DNA of 64,000 bases from Bacillota bacterium (GTDB taxonomy: Bacteria > Bacillota > UBA4882 > UBA10575). Below are positions 1-7,209 of this stretch, piece by piece; the first letter of the stretch is position 1, and every line of letters begins with the position of its first letter. A model generated the notes under the pieces. That model searched no databases, was not told the origin of the DNA, and saw nothing but the letters and a program-made list of their open reading frames with translations. A program made the position numbers and the translations under genes. The stretch is from NCBI GenBank assembly GCA_012837715.1, contig DUQR01000039.1:81923-145922 (forward strand), given 5' to 3'.

Positions 1-93
1 AAAAAGTTGAACGTCTACAACACCATTGAAGGATATCTACCCGGCGGACAAAGTGTCCAGTTCTTCAATTTTGACGCACCACTTATATTTTAG
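1..93 (+). CDS. 3' end of an unidentified gene (partial)
   Basis: Frame 1 is open from the window edge to a TAG at 91-93. It gives about 30 residues ending in a hydrophobic, aromatic-rich tail (FFNFDAPLIF). The rest of the gene lies outside the window, so no family can be named. An AT-rich stretch without a clear terminator follows. The reading could be chance because it is short. Confidence 0.35.
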   Translation, partial: KKLNVYNTIEGYLPGGQSVQFFNFDAPLIF

Positions 94-303
94 TATTTTA
101 GGTAATATAAACATTCCTGTCAATAGATTACTGTCATAATTTATCAATTTTTGTGTATAATTCTGCTTTTTATCCCTTAAGTTAAAAGAACCTGGTTATC
201 TGTATTGAAAAGGAGTACCCAGAGATTCTTACCACGGGTGGTAAAATTTCATTACAAAGCGGTATAATAATATATGAATTAAAATAAGGAGAGGAGGATC
301 AAC
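94..303 (+). promoter_or_regulatory. Promoter and candidate operator of the beta-xylosidase gene
   Basis: A TATAAT box lies at 263-268, and an AAGGAGAGGAGG ribosome binding site lies just before the ATG at 304. The expected -35 position holds a perfect palindrome, TTACCA-CGGG-TGGTAA (229-244), instead of a good TTGACA. This suggests a repressor or activator site, plausibly sugar-responsive given the downstream gene. The regulator is not in the window. The rest of the stretch is AT-rich and featureless. Confidence 0.55.
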
Positions 304-2295
304 ATGAAATACTATGTCAATGCCAAGGCCGTAAAGGACGGCGATGGTTCCAGGGAGAGACCATTCAAACGGATCAATGATGCTGCGAAAGTGGCGCTTC
401 CCGGTGACGAAGTGTTGGTCGCGCCCGGGATTTACCGGGAGTATGTGGATCCGGTTCATGCCGGCACGGAAGAGGCCCGGATCACTTATCTCAGTACAAC
501 ACCGCTTGGGGCAGTAATCACCGGTGCGGAACAGGTAAAAACCTGGCAGCCTTATAAAGAAAAAGTCTGGGTCTGCCGGATCCCCAACAGTGTCTTCGGC
601 GCTTACAATCCTTATACCACTTTGGTCTATGGCGACTGGTATTTCGCGACCCCCAACAAGCACACCGGCTGTGTTTTTCTGAACGACAAGGCAATGTACG
701 AAGCAGTAACTTTGGAAGAATGCATCAAAGGTGAAGTTTATGCGTGTAGTTGGGTACCGGAAGATTCGATCTATAAATGGTATCCTGAACAGGACCCGGA
801 GACGGATGAAACAGTAATTTACGCCAACTTCCAGGGGCTGGATCCAAACAAGGAGAATGTGGAGCTCACGGTCCGCCGCCGCTGCTTTATGCCTTCCAAA
901 ACGGGCGTCAGTTATATTACAGTCAGCGGATTCAAGATCGATAAGGCGGCCACCACCTGGGTGCCGCCTGCCGCTTTCCAGGACGGTATGATCGGTCCCC
1001 ACTGGAGTAAAGGCTGGATCATCGAAGATTGCGAGATTGCCAACAGCAAGTGCGCCGGCATTTCTTTGGGCAAATATCTTGATCCCGACAACGAGCACTA
1101 TTTTACATATAAGCAGGTAAAGAGTCCCACCCAGATGGAACGGGATGCCATATGCCGTGGCCAGTATCACGGCTGGCTGAAAGAAAAGATCGGCAGCCAT
1201 ATCATTCGCCGTTGTAACATCCACCATTGTGAACAGGGCGGCATCATCGGCCGGATGGGCGGGGTGTTCAGTATCATCGAGGACAACCATATCCATCATA
1301 TCAATAATATGCAGGAGCTTGGCGGAGCAGAAATCTCCGGGATCAAAATGCATGCGGCCATTGATGTCATCATCCGCCGCAATCATATCCACCATTGCAC
1401 CATGGGAATCTGGTGTGACTGGGAAGCTCAGGGCACAAGGATTACGCAGAATCTGCTCCATGATAACCAGCGGCCGCCCTATGCCAAGAATCTGCCCGGC
1501 GGGATGATGTCCCAGGATATCTTTGTGGAAGTCAGCCATGGTCCAACCTTAATCGATAACAATATTCTCCTCTCCGACGTCAGCCTGCGTTTTGCCACCC
1601 AAGGTGTGGCGATGGTTCATAACCTGATCTGCGGCGCCTTTACCAGCGTTGGCGATGGGACAACTTGGCGTTATACCCCATATCACATCCCGCACCGGAC
1701 GGAAGTAATGGGCTTGATGACCATTCTTCACGGCGACAATCGTTTCTACAACAATATTTTTGTCCAGAAATGGCCGGCTGAAGACTATACGACCTATGAT
1801 GACCAGGATGCCCAAAATACGATGCGGGAGAACAGGCTGGCCGGCACACACGTTTTCGATGGATACCCCACCTATCAGGAATGGATTTCCCAGTTCGATT
1901 TTACCCAGCGTCCGAACATGCGTGCTCTGGAGCCCGTTCATCTTGGTCATTTGCCAATCTGGAGTGAAGGAAATGTCTATCTGCACGGGGCCAAACCGTG
2001 GGAAAAGGAAGGGAACGGCCTGGTGAGCGGGGAAAACGGGCAGGAAATTAAGGTTGAACTGGTGGAAAAAGACGGCCATTATCATCTGGAGACAAATCTC
2101 TTCGATTACATCAAGGATTTCCGGGTCCGGATGATTAATACCGAAATCCTCGGCAAGGCTTTCGAACCGGAGCAATCCTTTGAGAACCCGGACGGGACAC
2201 TAATCCGCTTTGATTCGGACTATTTCGGCAATCACCGGGGTGTGCATGTGATTCCGGGGCCGTTCACCTCACCTGCGGGCCGGATCAAACTTTGA
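304..2295 (+). CDS. GH120-family beta-xylosidase, parallel beta-helix fold
   Basis: This 663-residue protein closely resembles the GH120 beta-xylosidase XylC of Thermoanaerobacterium as I remember it. Shared stretches include the start (a secreted-type beta-helix opening without a signal peptide), GPHWSKGWIIED and IKMHAAID. GH120 enzymes are right-handed parallel beta-helices with an inserted beta-sandwich. They release xylose from short xylo-oligosaccharides by a retaining mechanism. The expected nucleophile is Asp372 in CDWEAQGTR and the acid/base is Glu409 in DIFVEVSHGP. Compared with XylC there is an insertion of about 14 residues (NQRPPYAKNLPGGMMSQ) between these two blocks, close to the active site. 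With no signal peptide it should act in the cytoplasm on imported oligosaccharides. It is monocistronic, with its own promoter and terminator. An arabinosidase or other beta-helix glycosidase activity is possible. Confidence 0.85.
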   Translation: MKYYVNAKAVKDGDGSRERPFKRINDAAKVALPGDEVLVAPGIYREYVDPVHAGTEEARITYLSTTPLGAVITGAEQVKTWQPYKEKVWVCRIPNSVFGAYNPYTTLVYGDWYFATPNKHTGCVFLNDKAMYEAVTLEECIKGEVYACSWVPEDSIYKWYPEQDPETDETVIYANFQGLDPNKENVELTVRRRCFMPSKTGVSYITVSGFKIDKAATTWVPPAAFQDGMIGPHWSKGWIIEDCEIANSKCAGISLGKYLDPDNEHYFTYKQVKSPTQMERDAICRGQYHGWLKEKIGSHIIRRCNIHHCEQGGIIGRMGGVFSIIEDNHIHHINNMQELGGAEISGIKMHAAIDVIIRRNHIHHCTMGIWCDWEAQGTRITQNLLHDNQRPPYAKNLPGGMMSQDIFVEVSHGPTLIDNNILLSDVSLRFATQGVAMVHNLICGAFTSVGDGTTWRYTPYHIPHRTEVMGLMTILHGDNRFYNNIFVQKWPAEDYTTYDDQDAQNTMRENRLAGTHVFDGYPTYQEWISQFDFTQRPNMRALEPVHLGHLPIWSEGNVYLHGAKPWEKEGNGLVSGENGQEIKVELVEKDGHYHLETNLFDYIKDFRVRMINTEILGKAFEPEQSFENPDGTLIRFDSDYFGNHRGVHVIPGPFTSPAGRIKL

Positions 2296-2368
2296 TGGCG
2301 TTTTTCCGGAGTCTGTTCAATCCCTTCTTTGCCAGTATTCAAATCCGGCAACAATGCCCTTCAGCAAA

Positions 2369-2403
2369 ACACTCTACGTCATCACAACGTAGAGTGTTTT
2401 TTT
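2369..2403 (+). terminator. Rho-independent terminator after the GH120 gene
   Basis: An 11-bp perfect stem (ACACTCTACGT / ACGTAGAGTGT) with a 7-nt loop is followed by seven T residues. It lies about 75 bp after the stop codon. Confidence 0.9.
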
Positions 2404-2534
2404 CTTTGTCAAGATTGCCTTTAGTAAGGGGTCTGTCAAGAATTTAGTGCTTTTAGCCTTTCTGTTTGCCAGGACGGCCAGGGATTGATAGAATCAAATC
2501 GGGAAAAGAGAAACAAGGGGAAGGAGGCAGAAAG

Positions 2535-2759
2535 GTGCGGGTGATTATCGACCGTTTTGAGGGCGATTACGCCCTGGTTGAGATGGAGGATGGTTTGGTG
2601 GCGCCTATGTCGGCGCAGCTGTTGCCGGGCGCCAGGGAAGGGGATGTGGTTGAGATTAGGATCGACCGTGAAGAGACGGCAAGGCGGCGGCAACAGATCG
2701 AAGAGTTAAGGCTCAAGTTGACCCAGGGGAGAAAGGACCCGGGCAAGGAAAAGCGGTAG
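2535..2759 (+). CDS. DUF3006 family small protein
   Basis: The ORF track opens at 2466, but the likely start is the GTG at 2535, 7 nt after AAGGAGG. This gives a 74-residue protein beginning VRVIIDRFEGDYALVEMEDG, the signature of the DUF3006 family. These are small, single beta-barrel-like proteins of unknown function common in Bacillota. A charged, helix-forming tail (about residues 40-74) rich in Arg and Glu follows. The gene stands alone and converges with the ABC operon on the other strand. The 12-bp gap leaves no room for a separate terminator. Confidence 0.75.
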   Translation: MRVIIDRFEGDYALVEMEDGLVAPMSAQLLPGAREGDVVEIRIDREETARRRQQIEELRLKLTQGRKDPGKEKR

Positions 2760-2771
2760 TTGTTGTTTTTA

Positions 2772-3494
2772 TTATTCCCGGATTAACTCGGCGGTGATTT
2801 GTTGTTCCAGTTGGAGAAGGGGAAGGGCGTCCGGTTCCCGTTGCTCCCGGGGTAAGGTAATTTGGTGGTAGCCTTTGATCACTGCGGGTCTGGGCGAGAA
2901 GACATAGATTTCATCGGCAAGCAATAACGCTTCTTTTGGGTCATGGGTGACCAAGAGCACTGTCCGGGGCGCCGCGGCCCAAATTTGCCGGAAACGGGTT
3001 ATTAAAGCCCACTTCAAACTCAAATCTAAAGATTTGAAGGGTTCATCCATCAACAGGAGCCGGGAAGGATAAGCCAAGGCCCGGGCCATGGCTACCCGTT
3101 GCCGTTGGCCTCCGCTCAGTTTCCGGGGATAAGTATCCCGGTAGGGGAGGATCTCCATCTGCGCTAAATAGTAGTCGATTCTTTCCGTGAGTTGGACCGG
3201 GGGAATTTTGTTCTGTAAAACAAAGGATAGATTCTCGGCAACCGTCAACCAATCAAGGAGCCGCGGCTCTTGGAAGAGGTAACTAAGGGGTTTCCCCTCC
3301 AGTCCGGTGATCCGGCCTTGATCATGGGTCTTTAAACCGGAGATCAGGGCGAACAAAGTGGTTTTACCGCACCCCGAAGGACCGAGGAAAGCCACGATCC
3401 GGTTGGCCTTAACTTCCAGGGAGAGACCGGAGAAGACAAGGAGGTCCCCATAGGACTTGGCGATTCCTTCTAAAGTGAATTCCGTTTCGTTCAT
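2772..3494 (-). CDS. ABC importer ATP-binding protein (NitT/TauT type)
   Basis: This is the 240-residue ATPase of the importer encoded by this and the next two reverse-strand genes. It has a Walker A motif (LGPSGCGKTTLFAL, about residue 33), the ABC signature (KLSGGQRQRVAMARAL) and Walker B (LLLMDEPFKSLD), plus the switch His in LLVTHDPKEAL. Domain organisation matches the SsuB/TauB/NrtD group, which powers uptake of nitrate, sulfonates, pyrimidine precursors and similar small molecules. The start ATG lies 6 bp after the permease stop, so it is the third gene of the operon. The substrate cannot be read from the ATPase. Nearby birA-bioY does not prove a link to biotin. Confidence 0.88.
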   Translation of the reverse strand: MNETEFTLEGIAKSYGDLLVFSGLSLEVKANRIVAFLGPSGCGKTTLFALISGLKTHDQGRITGLEGKPLSYLFQEPRLLDWLTVAENLSFVLQNKIPPVQLTERIDYYLAQMEILPYRDTYPRKLSGGQRQRVAMARALAYPSRLLLMDEPFKSLDLSLKWALITRFRQIWAAAPRTVLLVTHDPKEALLLADEIYVFSPRPAVIKGYHQITLPREQREPDALPLLQLEQQITAELIRE

Positions 3495-3500
3495 CGGCGT

Positions 3501-4256
3501 TTACTCCCAATATAGTAGTTTTTTCCTGATCAGCTGCTGGAGGAGGCGGTCGAAGAAAAAGCTGATGGCGATCACCACGATCGTCCAGGCAAAGACTTCG
3601 GGGGTTTCCAGATAGGTGCGGGCCGTATCCATCCGGGCGCCAATCCCGAACTTGGGGTAAGCCAGGACTTCGGCGGCGATCATCACCTTCCAGGTTAGCC
3701 CCAACCCGGCGGCGGCGCCGGTGGCCAGATAGGGCAAGATGGCCGGTAGATACATCCGCCGGAGGACGGTGGGGAAAGGAACCTGGTAAAGACGGGCCAT
3801 TTCTTTGAGTTCCGGGTCAACCTGGCCCATCCCCTCGGTTACATTCTGGGTGATCAGTGGGAAAACCACCAGGAAAGTAACGAAAAGGGTGACCGTCTCC
3901 GCCGGAAACCAGATCAGCGCCAACAGGATCAGAGCCATTGACGGGGTGCTTCTAATTACGGTTAACCAAAGGTGAAAAAAGTGCTTAAAGGATCGGAACA
4001 ATCCGGAAAGCAGGCCGCAGATCAAACCCGCCAGGTAAGAGAGGCCAAACCCGACTAATCCCCGGGAAAGGGTGGCTGCCAGGTGGGACCAAAACCCGCC
4101 GGAGATAATGAGCTGAACCAGTCGGCGGATGGTCAGGGCGGGGCTGGGAAGGATGATCTCCCTCCCAACCAAGGCCGCCGCTCCATGCCAGACCAGGAGC
4201 AAGGTCAAGAGCGAACCGAAGGTGGTTAGTTTATTCCGGTAAATAGAACCCGGCAT
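3501..4256 (-). CDS. ABC importer permease (BPD_transp_1 type)
   Basis: This is an integral membrane subunit of about 251 residues with roughly six hydrophobic helices. It carries the EAA-type loop (ATGAAAGLGLTWKVMIAAEVL) that contacts the ATPase. The ORF track starts at a TTG (4274), but the ATG at 4256 is also possible; either start lies inside the 3' end of the substrate-binding protein gene, indicating translational coupling. The family is the SsuC/TauC/NrtB permease group. It acts in the cytoplasmic membrane with the ATPase downstream and the binding protein upstream. Confidence 0.87.
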   Translation of the reverse strand: MPGSIYRNKLTTFGSLLTLLLVWHGAAALVGREIILPSPALTIRRLVQLIISGGFWSHLAATLSRGLVGFGLSYLAGLICGLLSGLFRSFKHFFHLWLTVIRSTPSMALILLALIWFPAETVTLFVTFLVVFPLITQNVTEGMGQVDPELKEMARLYQVPFPTVLRRMYLPAILPYLATGAAAGLGLTWKVMIAAEVLAYPKFGIGARMDTARTYLETPEVFAWTIVVIAISFFFDRLLQQLIRKKLLYWE

Positions 4257-5202
4257 CGGGTATTTTACCCCCAATCGACTGTGGTTGGAAAGAATAGAGT
4301 TTCTTCAGGAAATAATCGATTTCACTTTGGACTTGGTAAGCCCCGTTTAACCGTAAGTGACAACGGGGAATGGCTTGGGCCGCCGCGGTGGCGGAGATGA
4401 AAAGATGCTTCTCGGCTAAACGGCCGGCGGCCGCCGGATGTTCAACAACCCAGGTGCTCGCCGCCTCTGCCGCCTGTAAAAAGGTTTTGACTAAAGCCGG
4501 ATTTGTGGTGGCCAATTCGGTTTTGACCACCAACGCGCTTTGGGGGTAGGATTCGTTCCGTTCCTCCAAACGTTTCCACTCGGCCTGGTAATCCAGGAGG
4601 ACTTGCAGGTCCGGGTTGCGGGCAAGGGCTTCGGTCACCCAGGGTTCGGGCAAGGTGGCCACCGCGACTTTACCGGCGATCACCAATTGGGCCAGCTCGG
4701 CCGGGCTGGGGTAATACTGGATCTGGAGATCCTTTTCCGGATCAAGCCCGTTGGCGCTTAGAAAATAGCGGAACAACAGGTCCGGAGTGCTTCCTTTACC
4801 GGTGACGCCGATTTCCTGGCCTTTCAACTCCGGCCAGGAGGTGATCGCGGTGGAAGCACGGCCGATCACATACATCACACCCCAGTTGGTGATGGCGGCC
4901 AGTTGAATCGGGATCCCCCGGTTATATAGAATGGCGGCTAAGTTGGTCGGGACCGCGGCAATATCCGCTTCTCCGGCGATGATCTTCGCGCTCATCTGGT
5001 CGGGGCTTTTAAGGACAGTGTAATTCAGCGTTACCCCGGGGAGGAGCGTCGGCTTCTCCTCTACCATTTTGACCAGGGATAAACCAGTCGTTCCGGACAG
5101 AACCATCACCTCGATGGTGGTATTCTCCACCGCCGGGAGGGGCGTAGCAACCACGAGTAAAAAGAGTAATACCGCTGTACTTAGGATTTTTTTTCTCATC
5201 AT
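4231..5202 (-). CDS. Periplasmic ABC substrate-binding protein, NMT1/THI5-like
   Basis: The preferred start is the ATG at 5202, behind GGAGGG; the longer ORF-track start lacks this support. The 323-residue product begins with a classical Sec signal peptide (MMRKKILSTAVLLFLLVVAT) ending in a PLPAVEN cleavage region. There is no lipobox Cys, unlike most binding proteins of single-membrane Bacillota. The mature part has the NMT1/SsuA-like pattern (GTTGLSLVKMVEE; GEADIAAVPTNLA; LKGQEIGVTGKGSTPD). Family members bind aliphatic sulfonates, HMP, nitrate or related ligands. The ligand here is unknown. It is the first gene of the operon and has an unusually long, structured leader. Confidence 0.82.
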   Translation of the reverse strand: MMRKKILSTAVLLFLLVVATPLPAVENTTIEVMVLSGTTGLSLVKMVEEKPTLLPGVTLNYTVLKSPDQMSAKIIAGEADIAAVPTNLAAILYNRGIPIQLAAITNWGVMYVIGRASTAITSWPELKGQEIGVTGKGSTPDLLFRYFLSANGLDPEKDLQIQYYPSPAELAQLVIAGKVAVATLPEPWVTEALARNPDLQVLLDYQAEWKRLEERNESYPQSALVVKTELATTNPALVKTFLQAAEAASTWVVEHPAAAGRLAEKHLFISATAAAQAIPRCHLRLNGAYQVQSEIDYFLKKLYSFQPQSIGGKIPDAGFYLPE

Positions 5203-5493
5203 AATCCCTCCAATCTTGTTTTGGCCAAAGCCGCCACGGCCGAGGGTTGGGTTGAATTTCCCAGTTTGACAAGACAAGCCTGTCTCCTGGACAGGCTTGT
5301 TGAATAGGCGGTTCAATCAATAAGAACTCCCTTTGCTTCAGGACAAAAGCTTTTGACGTTGTAACCATGGGGTAAATTCATTGGGATGCTCGAACAAAGG
5401 TCAACGCTAAAAGCCTGACAAGCCTTGGCCTCAGGATAAATAATCTGTTTCTTTGGGGTAAGGCGCACCTTTCCCCTTAGAAGCTTCATTCCT
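5203..5493 (-). promoter_or_regulatory. Structured leader of the first ABC operon
   Basis: A reverse-strand promoter ends at 5494, which puts the transcript start about 280 nt ahead of the binding-protein ATG. The leader holds a nested hairpin (GGGG/AAGG…CCTT/CCCC, 5455-5476), the whole palindromic repeat at 5342-5422, and a perfect 10-bp hairpin (CAAGCCTGTC / GACAGGCTTG, 5275-5299). I recognise no known riboswitch. A regulatory leader is an inference from its length and structure. Confidence 0.4.
5342..5422 (+). repeat. Copy B of a dispersed palindromic intergenic repeat
   Basis: The arms GACAAAAGCTTTTGACGTTG… and …CAACGCTAAAAGCCTGACA are inverted copies of each other. The left arm shares GTTGTAACC with the copy at 21077. 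The right half shares ATTGG and AACAAAGG with it. The 81-bp length matches the 84 bp of copy A. It lies within the leader of the ABC operon. Confidence 0.55.
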
Positions 5494-5522
5494 ATTTTAT
5501 CCTTCTTTCCGCAGAAAGGCAA
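5494..5522 (-). promoter_or_regulatory. Sigma-A promoter of the first ABC operon
   Basis: Read on the reverse strand: TTGCCT, 17 bp, TAAAAT. It is the best-spaced pair upstream of the substrate-binding protein gene, and it diverges from the birA promoter 45 bp away. Confidence 0.5.
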
Positions 5523-5541
5523 GGTGTGAAATGGACTACTA

Positions 5542-5596
5542 TTGTTAACTTTAAACAAAAACAAGGTTGACATTGCCCGCCGGTTTGCTTTAGAAT
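5542..5596 (+). promoter_or_regulatory. birA promoter with overlapping BirA operator
   Basis: The promoter is TTGACA (5567-5572), 18 bp, TAGAAT (5591-5596). It overlaps an inverted repeat, TTGTTAAC (5542-5549) - 16 bp - GTTGACAT (5566-5573), which fits the BirA operator pattern known from Bacillota (TGTTAAC-N14-16-GTTAACA) with one mismatch. The right half-site covers the -35 box, so bound BirA would block transcription. This indicates autoregulated, biotin-responsive control of birA-bioY. Confidence 0.7.
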
Positions 5597-5632
5597 GAAA
5601 AAATAAAGCTCGAAAGTGAAGAAGGCGGTTAG

Positions 5633-6613
5633 ATGTTACATTTAGGGACATTGGTTAATCTACTCGCTTCCGCCCCCTTTGTTTCGGGGGAAGAATTGGC
5701 CAGCCGTTTAGGGGTAACCCGGACGGCCATCTGGAAGCAAGTGGGGATTCTGCGGGAGCTTGGTTATCAAATTACGGCCCACCCCCGGCGGGGTTATCAT
5801 CTCGTAGCCCGACCCGATAAACTCTACCCGTGGGAGGTTGGGCGAGACCTGCATACAGAGCTGATCGGAAAGACCATTGAGTATTACGAAGAATTACCTT
5901 CAACCAACCGGCGGGCGAAAGAGCTGTTGGGGTCGGCAACCGAAGGGACGCTTATCTTAGCGGAAACCCAGCAGCAAGGCCGGGGACGGTTAGGCCGGAG
6001 CTGGTTTTCCCCGCCGGGAACCGGGATCTGGTTAAGCTTGATCCTCTACCCTTCCTTTCCCCCGGCGGAGTTAGCAAAGCTTAATTTGTTGGCGGCCGTC
6101 GCCCTCTCCCGGGCCGTCCTGGCCACGCTCGCTTTCCGCCCTTTGGTAAAATGGCCTAATGATCTCTATTACCAAGGACGCAAACTCTCCGGCATCCTGA
6201 CGGAAGTTGGAGGAGAGCTGGGACGCCTCGAGTATGTTATTTTAGGGGCGGGAATTAATGTCAACCAAAAGAAGAGTGATTTTCCGGAAGAGTTAAGAAC
6301 GAAGGCCGGATCTTTACGGATGATCAAGGGAAGACCGGTAAACCGCCGGTTGCTCCTGTGTAGTTTTTTAGAATGTTTTGAAGAAGAGTATTTCTATGCT
6401 TTAGGGCAAGGCTTTGACCGTTGCTTGGCCTACTGCCGGGAACATACGGCGACCCTGGGACGACCGGTGGAAGTGGATAACGGCCAGAAGGTTTACCGGG
6501 GACAAGCCGTTGCCATTGCTGAAGACGGCGCCCTCATTGTTGAAGACGGCGGCGAGCGTTTCCGGGTAATTACTGGGGATGTCCAGCTTCTCGCCGGTCC
6601 CGACCTTGCTTAA
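5633..6613 (+). CDS. birA: Bifunctional biotin-protein ligase / biotin operon repressor
   Basis: This 326-residue protein has an N-terminal winged helix (residues about 5-60, SGEELASRLGVTRTAIWKQV), then the ligase core. The core includes the biotinoyl-AMP loop GRGRLGRSWFSPPGTG, the catalytic Lys region VKWPNDLYYQGRKLSGILTE, and a small C-terminal SH3-like domain. It makes biotinoyl-5'-AMP and attaches biotin to carboxylase subunits. The HTH domain makes it a group II BirA that also represses biotin genes when the intermediate accumulates. The operator over its own promoter supports autoregulation. bioY follows after 22 bp and is probably co-transcribed. Confidence 0.96.
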   Translation: MLHLGTLVNLLASAPFVSGEELASRLGVTRTAIWKQVGILRELGYQITAHPRRGYHLVARPDKLYPWEVGRDLHTELIGKTIEYYEELPSTNRRAKELLGSATEGTLILAETQQQGRGRLGRSWFSPPGTGIWLSLILYPSFPPAELAKLNLLAAVALSRAVLATLAFRPLVKWPNDLYYQGRKLSGILTEVGGELGRLEYVILGAGINVNQKKSDFPEELRTKAGSLRMIKGRPVNRRLLLCSFLECFEEEYFYALGQGFDRCLAYCREHTATLGRPVEVDNGQKVYRGQAVAIAEDGALIVEDGGERFRVITGDVQLLAGPDLA

Positions 6614-6635
6614 AGCTTGTCTAAGGAGGAGTTTG

Positions 6636-7196
6636 ATGGATTGGATCAAAAAAAGGAAGACCACCGAACGCCTGGTTTTGGTGGCACTCTTTTCCACCCT
6701 GACCTGGATCGGCGCTTACCTACGGATTGAACTGATTCCTCCCCTTCCTTTTACCCTACAGAACTTCATGGTGATTGTGGCCGGGATTCTGCTTGGCCCG
6801 CGCGACGGCGCCCTCAGTCAGCTGCTTTATCTGCTCCTTGGTTTGGTAGGGATTCCGGTCTTTAGCCAAGGTGGTGGCCTTAGTTATCTCTTGCGGCCCG
6901 GGTTCGGCTTTATTCTTGGCTTTGTCGGGGCGGCGGCGGTGGTTGGCGGGTTAAGTAGATTGCTGCGGAAGATCAACTTCTGGGCATGTTTTGGCTTAGC
7001 CTTAACCGGGATGGCTGTGATTTATCTGATCGCCCTCCCCTATCTTTATCTCCTTAACAATCTGGTCTTAGCGGCGCCGGTAGGCTTTGGTCACCTCGCT
7101 TTGGCGATGGTCCCCTTTTTTTTGGGTGATCTGATCAAGGTGGTGGTGATTGCCGGTCTGCTCCCGCCCCTCTGGGCCCGTCTGCAGCAGTTTTGA
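6636..7196 (+). CDS. bioY: Biotin transporter S-component
   Basis: The start is the ATG at 6636 behind AAGGAGGAG; the ORF-track start at 6579 lies inside birA. The 186-residue product has about six membrane helices and the BioY hallmarks (PLPFTLQNFMVIVAGILLGPRDGALSQLLYLLLG; PVFSQGGG). BioY is the biotin-specific S-component of ECF transporters in the cytoplasmic membrane. No ECF ATPase or T-component is encoded nearby, so it either shares a general ECF module from elsewhere or works alone, as reported for some BioY proteins. Its position behind birA puts uptake under the same biotin-responsive promoter. Confidence 0.95.
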   Translation: MDWIKKRKTTERLVLVALFSTLTWIGAYLRIELIPPLPFTLQNFMVIVAGILLGPRDGALSQLLYLLLGLVGIPVFSQGGGLSYLLRPGFGFILGFVGAAAVVGGLSRLLRKINFWACFGLALTGMAVIYLIALPYLYLLNNLVLAAPVGFGHLALAMVPFFLGDLIKVVVIAGLLPPLWARLQQF

Positions 7197-7209
7197 GGGG
7201 GCACAGGGT

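Noticed and set aside
229-1539. Reverse-strand ORF of 436 residues antisense to the GH120 gene
   Set aside because: It is a shadow of a well-supported gene. The product has no recognisable fold, and the forward frame has a start, ribosome site and catalytic motifs.
5313-5651. Reverse ORF of 112 residues between the ABC operon and birA
   Set aside because: It overlaps two promoters, the BirA operator and a repeat copy, and resembles no protein family.
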